Shown here one piece after another: positions 17,469 to 26,689 of a stretch of 32,836 bases of DNA. Position numbers and translations under genes: made by a program. The notes below the pieces were generated by a model. It saw only the letters and a list, made by a program, of their open reading frames with translations. It did not search any database and had not been told where the DNA came from. Source of the DNA: Candidatus Woesearchaeota archaeon (lineage in GTDB: Archaea > Nanobdellota > Nanobdellia > Woesearchaeales > WJIZ01); assembly GCA_018221205.1 (NCBI GenBank), contig JAAOYF010000044.1, forward strand, positions 1 to 32,836, in the 5' to 3' direction. Position 1 is the first letter of the stretch. Every line of letters begins with the position of its first letter.

Positions 17469-18812
17469 TTAAGGCCAAGTGGAGTTAATCAGCTTTCCCA
17501 CCTGATCCACGATGGTTGCATTGGTGGCATTCTGCAGCTGCAGGACATAGAGCGCGGGAGAGATGTTAAAGAGCCCACTTAACGTAGATTCTCCTGCAGA
17601 GACGTAATTGAACGCCCATCGTTTATTGTTATAGACTGCAAACTTATCAAAGACACCACTGAATTCATCTCCATTGAGATTCTTTGCAGAGACCTTCTGG
17701 CTGTCATAGATAGTTGCAGATCCTCCTATTTCGCTTCTTATGATGCCAAGCTCAATGGAATAATCTCCATCAGATTCGGAAGCACCCCCTATCTGCATGA
17801 GCAGTGCGCCTGAAGAGCTGCTCAGATTCTCTATTCCTGTTGAGGACTTGCATCCTATGTAGACATTATGCTGGCCTGGCGTCGGCAGCTCATCAGCCGG
17901 ATCGAGAGTGCAGGTATGGCTTGTCGTTCCTTGTCCTGAACATGTCCCGTTTCGTGCAGCGCCCATATCAGTGTAGTTCAGATTTTCATCCCCCATTCTA
18001 CACCAGGCGTTGATATCAGAAGAAAATGTGAAAGTGGGTGTGGTGTCTAAGGTATAATAGGGCGATTCGTTGTCACCGCCACAGGAAGTGCAAGTGAATC
18101 CAGAAAGGATTGGCGGATTGTTACCAGTAAAAGGCCTGTCTTCTGTGCTCACCCAGAAATCATCTATATAATAATGGAAATTGTCACGCGGGTAGAAGTC
18201 TATCGTGCTGAATGCGATCGTACCGTACCCTGAAAAAGTATAACAAAGTTCACCATCTTGATAAAAGAGCGCATCATTTTCTGTGATATTAAAGGTCATG
18301 TTCTTCCATGCGGAAGCAGTGAACGTATCTGCAGAACAGGAATATGCCCCGGCATCATCGGCAGGGCGCCAGTCTTGGCCTGTTGGACCGTATATCCCTA
18401 TATAGGACCCATTCGCAGCATTTAGTCGTATTGATATATATTTAGATGCCGATGTAGCCATTATACTCCAATGGGCAACACCCTTGAAGATGGAACTGTT
18501 GAGATTAGCCTTTATGTACTGTCCCTTCGAAGATGCTCCAGGATAGATATCAATGCTCTTATTATGCCTATAGACAGTGCCAGTCGTATAGGTTGCCGTT
18601 CCTTCATCAAGCGTGTATATCCATCCATAGTCATCAAGATGCTCTCCATTCGATGGTGTTGAGCTGTTCAATGCCGCATCGCCATCCAATCCGTCAGTGA
18701 CATAGTACTGGCCGTTGAAGTGATAGTCTTCCAGGTCATAAGAGAAGTCAAGAGCAATGCTGAAGGAGCTGAGCACTATCACTAAACAAGCAAAGAGGAG
18801 TGTTCGTTTCAT
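17469..18812 (-). CDS. Secreted protein with LamG/concanavalin-like N-terminal region and Cys-containing Ig-like region
   Basis: Signal peptide MKRTLLFACLVIVLSSFSIA; FYQDGELCYTF...YIDDFWVSTEDRP; last gene of surface operon. Confidence 0.65.
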   Translation of the reverse strand: MKRTLLFACLVIVLSSFSIALDFSYDLEDYHFNGQYYVTDGLDGDAALNSSTPSNGEHLDDYGWIYTLDEGTATYTTGTVYRHNKSIDIYPGASSKGQYIKANLNSSIFKGVAHWSIMATSASKYISIRLNAANGSYIGIYGPTGQDWRPADDAGAYSCSADTFTASAWKNMTFNITENDALFYQDGELCYTFSGYGTIAFSTIDFYPRDNFHYYIDDFWVSTEDRPFTGNNPPILSGFTCTSCGGDNESPYYTLDTTPTFTFSSDINAWCRMGDENLNYTDMGAARNGTCSGQGTTSHTCTLDPADELPTPGQHNVYIGCKSSTGIENLSSSSGALLMQIGGASESDGDYSIELGIIRSEIGGSATIYDSQKVSAKNLNGDEFSGVFDKFAVYNNKRWAFNYVSAGESTLSGLFNISPALYVLQLQNATNATIVDQVGKLINSTWP

Positions 18813-19402
18813 TTTAGCTCCTCCACTTCCAGCTTTTCCAGGAAGAAGCTTTCATCTTCTTCAGTGAACTCATACTGAGAATTCTTCACAAGCCTCGTCA
18901 CACCCTCTTTTGTTATCCTGAACTGGATGCACGACTCTCCCGGCTTGCATATGCCGTTGTTGTCGCCATCATATTTTGAATCGCAGGTTATGATTGCTGC
19001 TTCTCCATCTGCTTCATAGCTGCATTTCCCCCAATCTCCATAGTTAAGATTGTAATTCTTTATCGATACATCCTCAACGCTGATTGCAAACTCTTTCTCT
19101 TTACATTCTTCCCTGCTTTTCTGGACCGTATTTGTTCCCGTCCTGCAGGTGTAGGTGTAGTTCTTATCTTGCATGGAACACGACTTGTTCAATGGCTCGT
19201 CGTCGCATATTGGTATCTCGGCACTGGCGATACACGTGCCATATATTGGCTGTTCCTCCTGCCAGGTTAACGTTTTGCATTCCTTCTTCTCTTCCAAGCT
19301 TATATCCTGGGTTACCTCTACTTTGGATGTTTTCATGGCGCTATAGACCACTAGCGATGCAATCGCCAAGACAGCAACAATGATTACAATGTTTTTTTTC
19401 AT
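18809..19402 (-). CDS. Membrane-anchored/secreted Cys-containing hypothetical protein
   Basis: N-terminal TM KNIVIIVAVLAIASLVVYSAM followed by multiple Cys; 4-nt overlap with downstream gene. Confidence 0.65.
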   Translation of the reverse strand: MKKNIVIIVAVLAIASLVVYSAMKTSKVEVTQDISLEEKKECKTLTWQEEQPIYGTCIASAEIPICDDEPLNKSCSMQDKNYTYTCRTGTNTVQKSREECKEKEFAISVEDVSIKNYNLNYGDWGKCSYEADGEAAIITCDSKYDGDNNGICKPGESCIQFRITKEGVTRLVKNSQYEFTEEDESFFLEKLEVEELK

Positions 19403-19416
19403 GTTATCACCTTGTT

Positions 19417-21753
19417 TTATGGTACCATAATAGTTATATTGGTTGAGTCTGATAAGGTGCCGTTGAAGGCAGTGGCATTAATGCCAAAGGTTCCTCCGGT
19501 GCTGAAGTTATGCTTGGCATAGACAAACGCAGTCTCATTCGGCCCCAAAGCGAATATGGTTGAGCTGTTGATAAGGCCGTCGCTGGTATCGATTGTCCAG
19601 GAGACATTGGAAAGATTGATGGTGAGGGTGTTGGTGATGTAAAATTCGAAGATTGTCTCCCTGTCAGTGAGGTTAAGGAGCTGAAGGTCGCTTGCCTGAA
19701 TATCTAGGAGTTCGATAGGCAGGATCCAGGTGTCAAGATACAGACCGTTTGTTGTAGAGAAATTCACCTTGTAATCCCCTGTCTGAGAGTAACCATGCTC
19801 CGTGTAGATGAAGGCAGTCTCATTCGGTGCAAGGGAAAGGAGATTATCAGCACTTGCAACCTGCCCATCACCTGTATTGATGCTCCAGTTGATGCCAGTC
19901 AGATTCGAGAAGGCGTTGTCATTCCTGATCTTGGCTTCAAAAACAACGTTCTTGTTCACTGTTGAAATAAGCTCGAAAGAGTCTATCTGCAGATCGCCCA
20001 CATGCACTTGTAGGGTCTTATTAGCACTAAGATTATTCCCGAAAGCATAGACAATCGCCTCAAAAGAGCCTATTGAGGAGTAATTATGTTGCACATACAC
20101 GAAGAGATCCTCTCCGGCAGTTAGATTTACTGGAGTAGTGTTGTTAAGTGAATTGCCATCCCCGAGATCAATGGTCCAGTTTATGTTGTCTAAAATAACT
20201 TGTCCATTATTTTTTATGATGAATTCAAACACTCTCTCGAAATCATTAGCATAGATCTTGCTGAAAGAGGAAACGGTTAATGAAGGAAGTGCCTCTTTCG
20301 CATTGGTGACTATATTGTTTGATTCATCAGCCTCATCAACGAAATTGTCGAAGTCAACGATGGCTGTGAAGAGTGACTCATTTATCGTCTCTTCTGCATT
20401 GAATGAGAACGTCTTGGACTCATTGACGTCGAGGAAGGAGACAGAGGACTGGTTTTCATAGCTTGCATTGTCAAACACATCAACGAAGATGTTGAAAGCA
20501 GGCGCTTCTCCTGTGTTGTTGATAACAATGCTGACATTCGTGACGTTCGTGGTTTCGTTAAAGGTTGTGTTAATGCTGATGATGAGATCAGGTAATGGGG
20601 ACCGCTCAAAATCAGTGTAATATGTAATATTTGTCGTATGGGCATCAAAGACAATGTCCTTTGTTTGATTTCCTATAGACAGTTTGGCAAATGAAAGGAT
20701 AAATTCCCCGTTGTAATAAGTTGAATAGATATCTTTTCCTTCTATTTCTATATCTACAATTTGCAATCCTGTACTGAGAGTCTCGTTTTTAGCGAGAGAT
20801 GCGATAAAGTTGTTGTCAAGATCATAGAGGGCAGCTTCTAGAGTATAATCATCAGCAGATTTTACATTGATAGTAAAATTAAATCTGAAAATATCAGAGA
20901 GGTTGTTTGAGTTGTTGTCTATTTGACTGCTTTCGATTGACTTGATGTAGGAGGTTTTAGCAAAATCTTCATAGTTGTAGGAGAAAGTGTTATGCGAGAA
21001 TTCTATGATTTTATTCCCAATTTGAACACTTTCAACACTTAATGTGCCATTAAAATGAGTTGACTTTATCGTTTCATTATCAAAATCAATGGAGACAACC
21101 TGAGCCGGACTTGAAAGTGTTGTTTCCTTTGTAGCAGAGATAATAGAATCATTATATTCCAGATTTACTGAAATATTCACTGTTTCGTTCTTTGTCACGT
21201 CTAAAGATACATTAATCCTGATAAGAGCATTGTTCACATTTTCATCAGACAGAGCAGTTATATTCGTTCCCGTTTCATAATCTGCATAAGTCGAGGTATT
21301 GTATTTTCTGCTTTCATAGACGATCTGCCCGATTTCATTATAGATTCGCGCGTAATACGCATATTGGGACTGCGAGAGGAAAAAAGTGCTGATATTCATG
21401 ATAAAAGACGGATTTGTAGAGGAAATACTCCTCGTGTCAGAGACAATAGGCAGATCTTCATCTTCAAAGAAGATGTTGGCCGTAAAATTCGCTGATGTGC
21501 TATAATCCGTTGTTAGGTTGAAGATAATGGTATCATTCTGGCCATTTGAATCAGAGTCAACGATGGTATCTGCAAAAGAGGTTATATTAATCGTCCCATC
21601 ATAGAATGATGTGTCAAGATTCGAAACATAATCTTCGAGAGTGAGAGCAGACGCAAATGATATTGCTAGAATGAAAATTAGCAAAGCTATACCTCCCTCA
21701 GTGTATTTATTAGGTAGGTTCAATGGATTCTCTTTCCTAATCTTTGTACTCAT
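19417..21753 (-). CDS. Large secreted CARDB/Ig-like repeat surface protein rich in N-glycosylation sequons
   Basis: Signal/TM GGIALLIFILAISFASA; CARDB-like PDLIISINTTFNETTNVTNVSIVINNTGEAPAFNIFVDVFDN; three C-terminal repeats with WTIDxxDG...PNETAFVYxxH. Confidence 0.75.
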   Translation of the reverse strand: MSTKIRKENPLNLPNKYTEGGIALLIFILAISFASALTLEDYVSNLDTSFYDGTINITSFADTIVDSDSNGQNDTIIFNLTTDYSTSANFTANIFFEDEDLPIVSDTRSISSTNPSFIMNISTFFLSQSQYAYYARIYNEIGQIVYESRKYNTSTYADYETGTNITALSDENVNNALIRINVSLDVTKNETVNISVNLEYNDSIISATKETTLSSPAQVVSIDFDNETIKSTHFNGTLSVESVQIGNKIIEFSHNTFSYNYEDFAKTSYIKSIESSQIDNNSNNLSDIFRFNFTINVKSADDYTLEAALYDLDNNFIASLAKNETLSTGLQIVDIEIEGKDIYSTYYNGEFILSFAKLSIGNQTKDIVFDAHTTNITYYTDFERSPLPDLIISINTTFNETTNVTNVSIVINNTGEAPAFNIFVDVFDNASYENQSSVSFLDVNESKTFSFNAEETINESLFTAIVDFDNFVDEADESNNIVTNAKEALPSLTVSSFSKIYANDFERVFEFIIKNNGQVILDNINWTIDLGDGNSLNNTTPVNLTAGEDLFVYVQHNYSSIGSFEAIVYAFGNNLSANKTLQVHVGDLQIDSFELISTVNKNVVFEAKIRNDNAFSNLTGINWSINTGDGQVASADNLLSLAPNETAFIYTEHGYSQTGDYKVNFSTTNGLYLDTWILPIELLDIQASDLQLLNLTDRETIFEFYITNTLTINLSNVSWTIDTSDGLINSSTIFALGPNETAFVYAKHNFSTGGTFGINATAFNGTLSDSTNITIMVP

Positions 21754-21757
21754 TGTT

Positions 21758-22252
21758 TTATCCCCAACTTATTACAAAAAGATAAAATCCAAAAAATGTT
21801 GAAAAAATAAAAGTGATTATCAATAACAAAAGATAATATGCGACAGATGTTAATAGCATTTTTTTGTATGATCTTTTTTTATCTGTTAAATGGGATTTAT
21901 CAACAATAAAGTTAATAAAAACCGAGACAATAAAAGCAAGAAGAATAACAATGCTAATCGAATTGGATACCAAAATTCTATTTAAAGCTCCCATATGTAA
22001 AGCGAGGATAATAACAAACAAGAAAATAGAGGAACGCAAAAGTCCAGATGTAACTTTATCTCGATCATAAATTCTAAAATATATTTTTAAAATAAAATAC
22101 ATTAGAAGTGCATATAAAACAATGAAAAATATGAAAATCTTAAATATTTTAAAAGAATCAAAAATACGAGAATTCCAAACATAGCTAAAAGTTGTTACAA
22201 AAGTAAGAACGTATGACATTACAAATATATAGATAATTTTTAATCCCCTCAT
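21758..22252 (-). CDS. Small polytopic membrane protein (about 4-5 TM)
   Basis: Repeated long hydrophobic stretches; ATGA-type overlap with preceding gene, 4 nt from next. Confidence 0.65.
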   Translation of the reverse strand: MRGLKIIYIFVMSYVLTFVTTFSYVWNSRIFDSFKIFKIFIFFIVLYALLMYFILKIYFRIYDRDKVTSGLLRSSIFLFVIILALHMGALNRILVSNSISIVILLAFIVSVFINFIVDKSHLTDKKRSYKKMLLTSVAYYLLLLIITFIFSTFFGFYLFVISWG

Positions 22253-25200
22253 TTTAACGCCTCCTTGACAGCAGAAATCACAGACTCATCTGAGATTAAA
22301 GCTACATGATTTATACCATAATTGATAAGATCCCACCAGTTACTTGTTATATTAGTCCCTGTTCCATAGCCAACTGAATCTAGAATTCTAGACTGGTCCT
22401 CTGCTCCCAATACTTTGTCATCAGGCTTTCCATTAAATAGGTAGAGTTCGCTTACATTTACGTTGCTGAGGTCAATTGAGGAGCTTTCATTTATTGCGAG
22501 CTCATTATAAAAATTCATCAAATTAGAAGAAATCTTTCCATCGTCCGGAAAAAAGTTTCCAATCGGATTCAGATATTTTGCGTAATCTTTCAAATTTAGG
22601 TGATACTTCTCATTTTTGCTTAACTGTTGCATCGCATAATCTCCTGCAATTTCTGCAATAATATGAGATGTTCTTCCTGCAGCAACAAGGGGACCTCTTG
22701 CTAGTGTAGTGAATAAAGTATCATCATTCAATGTAACAGGAATAGCAACACCCACGAAAATATCTATAGGATTTGCTTTTAAGTCCGCTGATTCATATTG
22801 GCCATTTGTCAGGTTAAAGAAATACCCGGCATCGCTCTTCCCGTTCGGATAATTGTGTAAAGAGCTTAAAGCCACCCTGCCTCCATTGGAATGACTGACA
22901 TAATCCATCGAATCTTTCCCTGTGTAGATTTGGACTCCACCTATTAATGCTGGCCAATAGTAATCGACTTGATCGTAATAAGTATAATTAGGGCATAGTT
23001 CACATTCTGTTGTGGGGCCACCACTCATTTCAATCTCCCAGACATCCCTTCCTTCATCAGCCAATTCTCGTGCCAATCCGTCATTGTTTTCCCAAGACAC
23101 TAGATTACTGAAAATTCCTCCGCTGAAAGTTACTGGTTTATCACTTTCTGAAATTGCGTCCTTAAAATCCTCACTGTAATCTGCATTCACATTTTTCAAT
23201 CGGAGAATAGTTTCTTCGCCGTAACTCGTTTCATTCAAGGTTTTCACTGTCCTGATAGCAACATCAAAAATATTGTCAAAAAGTATTTTGTTCACAACTG
23301 ACAAATACGCTGAAGAATTCTTCGCTACATTTCTAGGGAGTAAATTGTCAATCCCCAGGCCTAACCTATCGTAATCATCAAGAAATAAAGGATTCAAATA
23401 CGGAGAATCAAGATCAGAAAACATATTAGCCCGAGCTGAGATTAACTTTTTTATTGCAGCGATATCACCGTCTACATCAATTCCATATGCAAGAATCAAG
23501 GGTTTATTTTGAGTTACGTGAAGTGTTCTTCCTACTATTCCTGCATAACTTTTTTGTGCACGACGACCATAGCCAACTATCCTACTATTTTCATACCCCC
23601 AGATAGTGTACTGCACAGGCTTACCATCAATAATTAATGTATTCTGATTGTAATTTTTAAATTCACTTGTAAATCTCCCAACAGAAATTACTAATTCAGC
23701 CTCTCCTTCTGAAACCGAATCCACGTACTGTTCCAGGAAACCCTCAATCAATGAGTTAACATTAAGGTATGACGTGTTTATTGACAGATAGACCCTTGGC
23801 ACATTTTGAGATACAAGACGATAGACGAAATTATCGCTCTTTGACTCGTTGAACGCTCCAGCTTCGTCAATATAGACATTCAACGCAGAAGCGGAATTGA
23901 GATCCCAAGTCGTTGTCCCAGAAGCAGTCGAAAAGGAATCAATTGAAAGAAGCAAACTCTTTGTATCATCGATTAGACCCGTATCTCTATTCACTCTATG
24001 CAAGGATACGTTAACCGTACCATTAAGATCAGAAGAATGAATAGTAACATTAATCGTACTTCCCTTTACTGACACATCTTCATTAGTAAGCCAAAAGTTA
24101 GGATCTGCATCACAAGTTTTGATACAGTTTGAATCAACTACTGTGACAGTCTCCCCGTCATTGTTGACATAAACAGTTTCCGAATGGCAGAGTGTCTGGT
24201 TGTTGGAACAGATGACACTAACATTTATTCCGTTTCCGCAAACATTGGAAACTTCTTTCTGAATGAATTGTGAAACATCGGTTTGTCCTTCATGCACGCT
24301 ATTGACTTCAACATTCAAGTCGCTATTCGAGGTAACGATATTTAGCGTTCCATTGCATACTTCTCCTTGCGTTGCACTACATACTCCCCCCACGCAGAAA
24401 TGGCCTGTTAAGCAGTCATCATCTACTGAACATGAAAATCCGTCTTTTGTCCGGCAAACATCATTAGCGCCGCCATCACTTGTCTCGTATTGGTAGCTTT
24501 CATCGGTGACCACTACTCCTGCACGATAAGGATCACATTGCTCACTTGAATCACAACTTAAGTCTTGAACATTTATCCAAAAATTGGAGTTGAATCTTCC
24601 TCTGACTCGCCATGTTGAATTTGTAAGACAGGATGAATTAAGTGCATCAATTATATATAAGCTATCATAGTCATCATCATCCTCATTGCCTGCATCCCCA
24701 CAATCCCAGAAAGCTATTACTCCAAAATACCTTTTTGTACTGTCGTCAAGGAGACTATTCGGATAGTCATGAGAATCTTCCACCCCTGTATCGCTACAGT
24801 CTGAAGGGTTAGAATCACAGAAATCTGCTAGGTCCCCATCCCCACTTGAACAAGCGCCAATGCTTCCGGTTCCGTTCCCCCAACATTTATCGAACTCGAA
24901 TGGGATTACGTAAGTATCAGAGGAATCAAATGAATAGCATGCAACTTGAAGTTCATCTTCTACACATTCATCACATTCAAAATCAACATCACCATCTACC
25001 CAGACTACCCCATCTCCTGCATTTCCATAGTTTGTGTAATCGTCCTCAGCATCCAAATGGATTTCTGTGAACAAGAAAACAATAGAACCGCTCTCGCCAA
25101 CGTAAATCGTTTGGTTTATGATCTCTTCAAGGTATTTTACAATCTGGTAGTATCCTTCCATGAACTCTACATCGTCAATCGTTCCTGTCCCATTCAGCCA

Positions 25201-26457
25201 GAAATGGAGCGTCTGGTTCTCTGTGCCGTAGTCAGTGATGTTGAAGATTTCATAGGGATAGGAAGCATTTCCAAGCGAAAAATCAGTTGATGTAAGGTTA
25301 ATCCTTACTAATCCATACCCGTACTCATCATCCTTCCCAGCAATTCCCAAATCAAGCGCATCATTCTGCAATTTTCCCCTTATTTGATCATTTGTCCAGC
25401 TTGAATTGTATGACCTCAATAAGCAGGCAACGCCAGCAACATGAGGCGCTGCAAATGACGTACCAGAAGAAACATTATAGGTATTATTCAAAAAAGTAGA
25501 ATTAATATCAACACCACCGGCAACTAATTCCAATTCACTTCCAGAGGAAGAAAATGGGGCTTTTTCAAGATTCTCATTAACGGCGCCAACAGCGATAACA
25601 TCGCTATATGCAGCAGGATATACTACACTGCCCCCGGTGTTCCCAGAAGCCGCAATCAAAACGATATCATTATCATACGCATCTTCCAGGACTTCCTTGA
25701 AGATCTGGGAATAGCCTTCCATGCCGAAGCTCATGGAAACGATGTCCATGTCATTCTCTATGGCCCATTCCAGGCCAGAGATGGCATCAGAAATCTTCCC
25801 GGTGGAGCCATTCGCTATCTTCACGGCATACAGTGAAACAGAGGGAGCAACACCTACAATACCTTCACCATCTAAAACAGCAGCCAGCACGCCAGCAATA
25901 AGGGTGCCATGGCCATAGGTATCACCATAATCCTCGCTCACGAACGAAACGCCTCCTGCTAGAGATAAATCGTCATGTGATGCAATGCCCGTATCAAGCA
26001 GGCCTACCTTAACGCCACTCCCATTCGTCGCATTCCAGGCGAGAGGAGCAAGAGTAAGGTTTACCCCATAAGGTATCTCACCAAGAACAGTAACATTCTG
26101 ATCTAATTCAATATACTCAATGTCCTTGTCCAGCAACAGCAGACTGACAGCCCCTGCCTCTCCTTCGATGCGGGCCAAGGCAAACCGCCCATACTCTTCC
26201 TTTATCGTGACATTCTTAAGTTCCTTCTTCACCTTATACTTAATGAGGTAATCTTCCTGTTCATCCTTCTTCACCTGTGCAAAATACTCTCTTGTCTTTT
26301 CATCCAGTTTTTCGGCATACAGCTCAGCACGGACATACACATCAACATCCTTCGGTGTGTAAATGAAATCAACCTCAGAACGGACAGAGAACAACATGAT
26401 AATCAGGACAAGAAGAAAAACTAACTGTTTAGATCGGCTTTTTTTAATGATTGACAC
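22249..26457 (-). CDS. Subtilisin-like (S8) serine protease with large extension, including C-terminal alpha/beta-hydrolase-like region
   Basis: S8 triad VGLLDTG, YGHGTLIAGV, SGTSFAAPHVAGVA plus oxyanion AASGNTGG; C-terminal DYVSHSNGGRVALSSL, NGKPDDKVLG, YGINHVALISD. Confidence 0.9.
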   Translation of the reverse strand: MSIIKKSRSKQLVFLLVLIIMLFSVRSEVDFIYTPKDVDVYVRAELYAEKLDEKTREYFAQVKKDEQEDYLIKYKVKKELKNVTIKEEYGRFALARIEGEAGAVSLLLLDKDIEYIELDQNVTVLGEIPYGVNLTLAPLAWNATNGSGVKVGLLDTGIASHDDLSLAGGVSFVSEDYGDTYGHGTLIAGVLAAVLDGEGIVGVAPSVSLYAVKIANGSTGKISDAISGLEWAIENDMDIVSMSFGMEGYSQIFKEVLEDAYDNDIVLIAASGNTGGSVVYPAAYSDVIAVGAVNENLEKAPFSSSGSELELVAGGVDINSTFLNNTYNVSSGTSFAAPHVAGVACLLRSYNSSWTNDQIRGKLQNDALDLGIAGKDDEYGYGLVRINLTSTDFSLGNASYPYEIFNITDYGTENQTLHFWLNGTGTIDDVEFMEGYYQIVKYLEEIINQTIYVGESGSIVFLFTEIHLDAEDDYTNYGNAGDGVVWVDGDVDFECDECVEDELQVACYSFDSSDTYVIPFEFDKCWGNGTGSIGACSSGDGDLADFCDSNPSDCSDTGVEDSHDYPNSLLDDSTKRYFGVIAFWDCGDAGNEDDDDYDSLYIIDALNSSCLTNSTWRVRGRFNSNFWINVQDLSCDSSEQCDPYRAGVVVTDESYQYETSDGGANDVCRTKDGFSCSVDDDCLTGHFCVGGVCSATQGEVCNGTLNIVTSNSDLNVEVNSVHEGQTDVSQFIQKEVSNVCGNGINVSVICSNNQTLCHSETVYVNNDGETVTVVDSNCIKTCDADPNFWLTNEDVSVKGSTINVTIHSSDLNGTVNVSLHRVNRDTGLIDDTKSLLLSIDSFSTASGTTTWDLNSASALNVYIDEAGAFNESKSDNFVYRLVSQNVPRVYLSINTSYLNVNSLIEGFLEQYVDSVSEGEAELVISVGRFTSEFKNYNQNTLIIDGKPVQYTIWGYENSRIVGYGRRAQKSYAGIVGRTLHVTQNKPLILAYGIDVDGDIAAIKKLISARANMFSDLDSPYLNPLFLDDYDRLGLGIDNLLPRNVAKNSSAYLSVVNKILFDNIFDVAIRTVKTLNETSYGEETILRLKNVNADYSEDFKDAISESDKPVTFSGGIFSNLVSWENNDGLARELADEGRDVWEIEMSGGPTTECELCPNYTYYDQVDYYWPALIGGVQIYTGKDSMDYVSHSNGGRVALSSLHNYPNGKSDAGYFFNLTNGQYESADLKANPIDIFVGVAIPVTLNDDTLFTTLARGPLVAAGRTSHIIAEIAGDYAMQQLSKNEKYHLNLKDYAKYLNPIGNFFPDDGKISSNLMNFYNELAINESSSIDLSNVNVSELYLFNGKPDDKVLGAEDQSRILDSVGYGTGTNITSNWWDLINYGINHVALISDESVISAVKEALK

Positions 26458-26619
26458 CTCAACGAATGCTTACTATATGCAATTCAGGTATACTCAACCC
26501 CCAAATTGAAAAATAACCTTGCAACTATAAAAGAGTTGTTAATCCCTCGATAGTGGACTTATCCCATTATTCATTTTTAGGATACATTTTACTGATAATT
26601 TATCCACTGTGCTTAATCA

Positions 26620-26634
26620 CGGTTCTCCAAACCG
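26620..26634. terminator. Small hairpin downstream of lonB
   Basis: CGGTT-CTCCA-AACCG inverted repeat between lonB 3' end and S8 operon promoter; weak. Confidence 0.25.
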
Positions 26635-26689
26635 AGAGTGGTAAAGCTAGTTCCTATAAATATCTTACAGAGGAGTAAAATGTCCAGTG

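Noticed and set aside
18708-18718. ACTGGCCGT (reverse of the repeat core) as a fourth repeat copy
   Set aside because: Only a 9-nt match inside a coding region with no flanking similarity; probably chance.
24846-25290. Plus-strand ORFs inside the S8 protease gene
   Set aside because: Fully antisense to a gene with clear motifs; no promoter or family signal.
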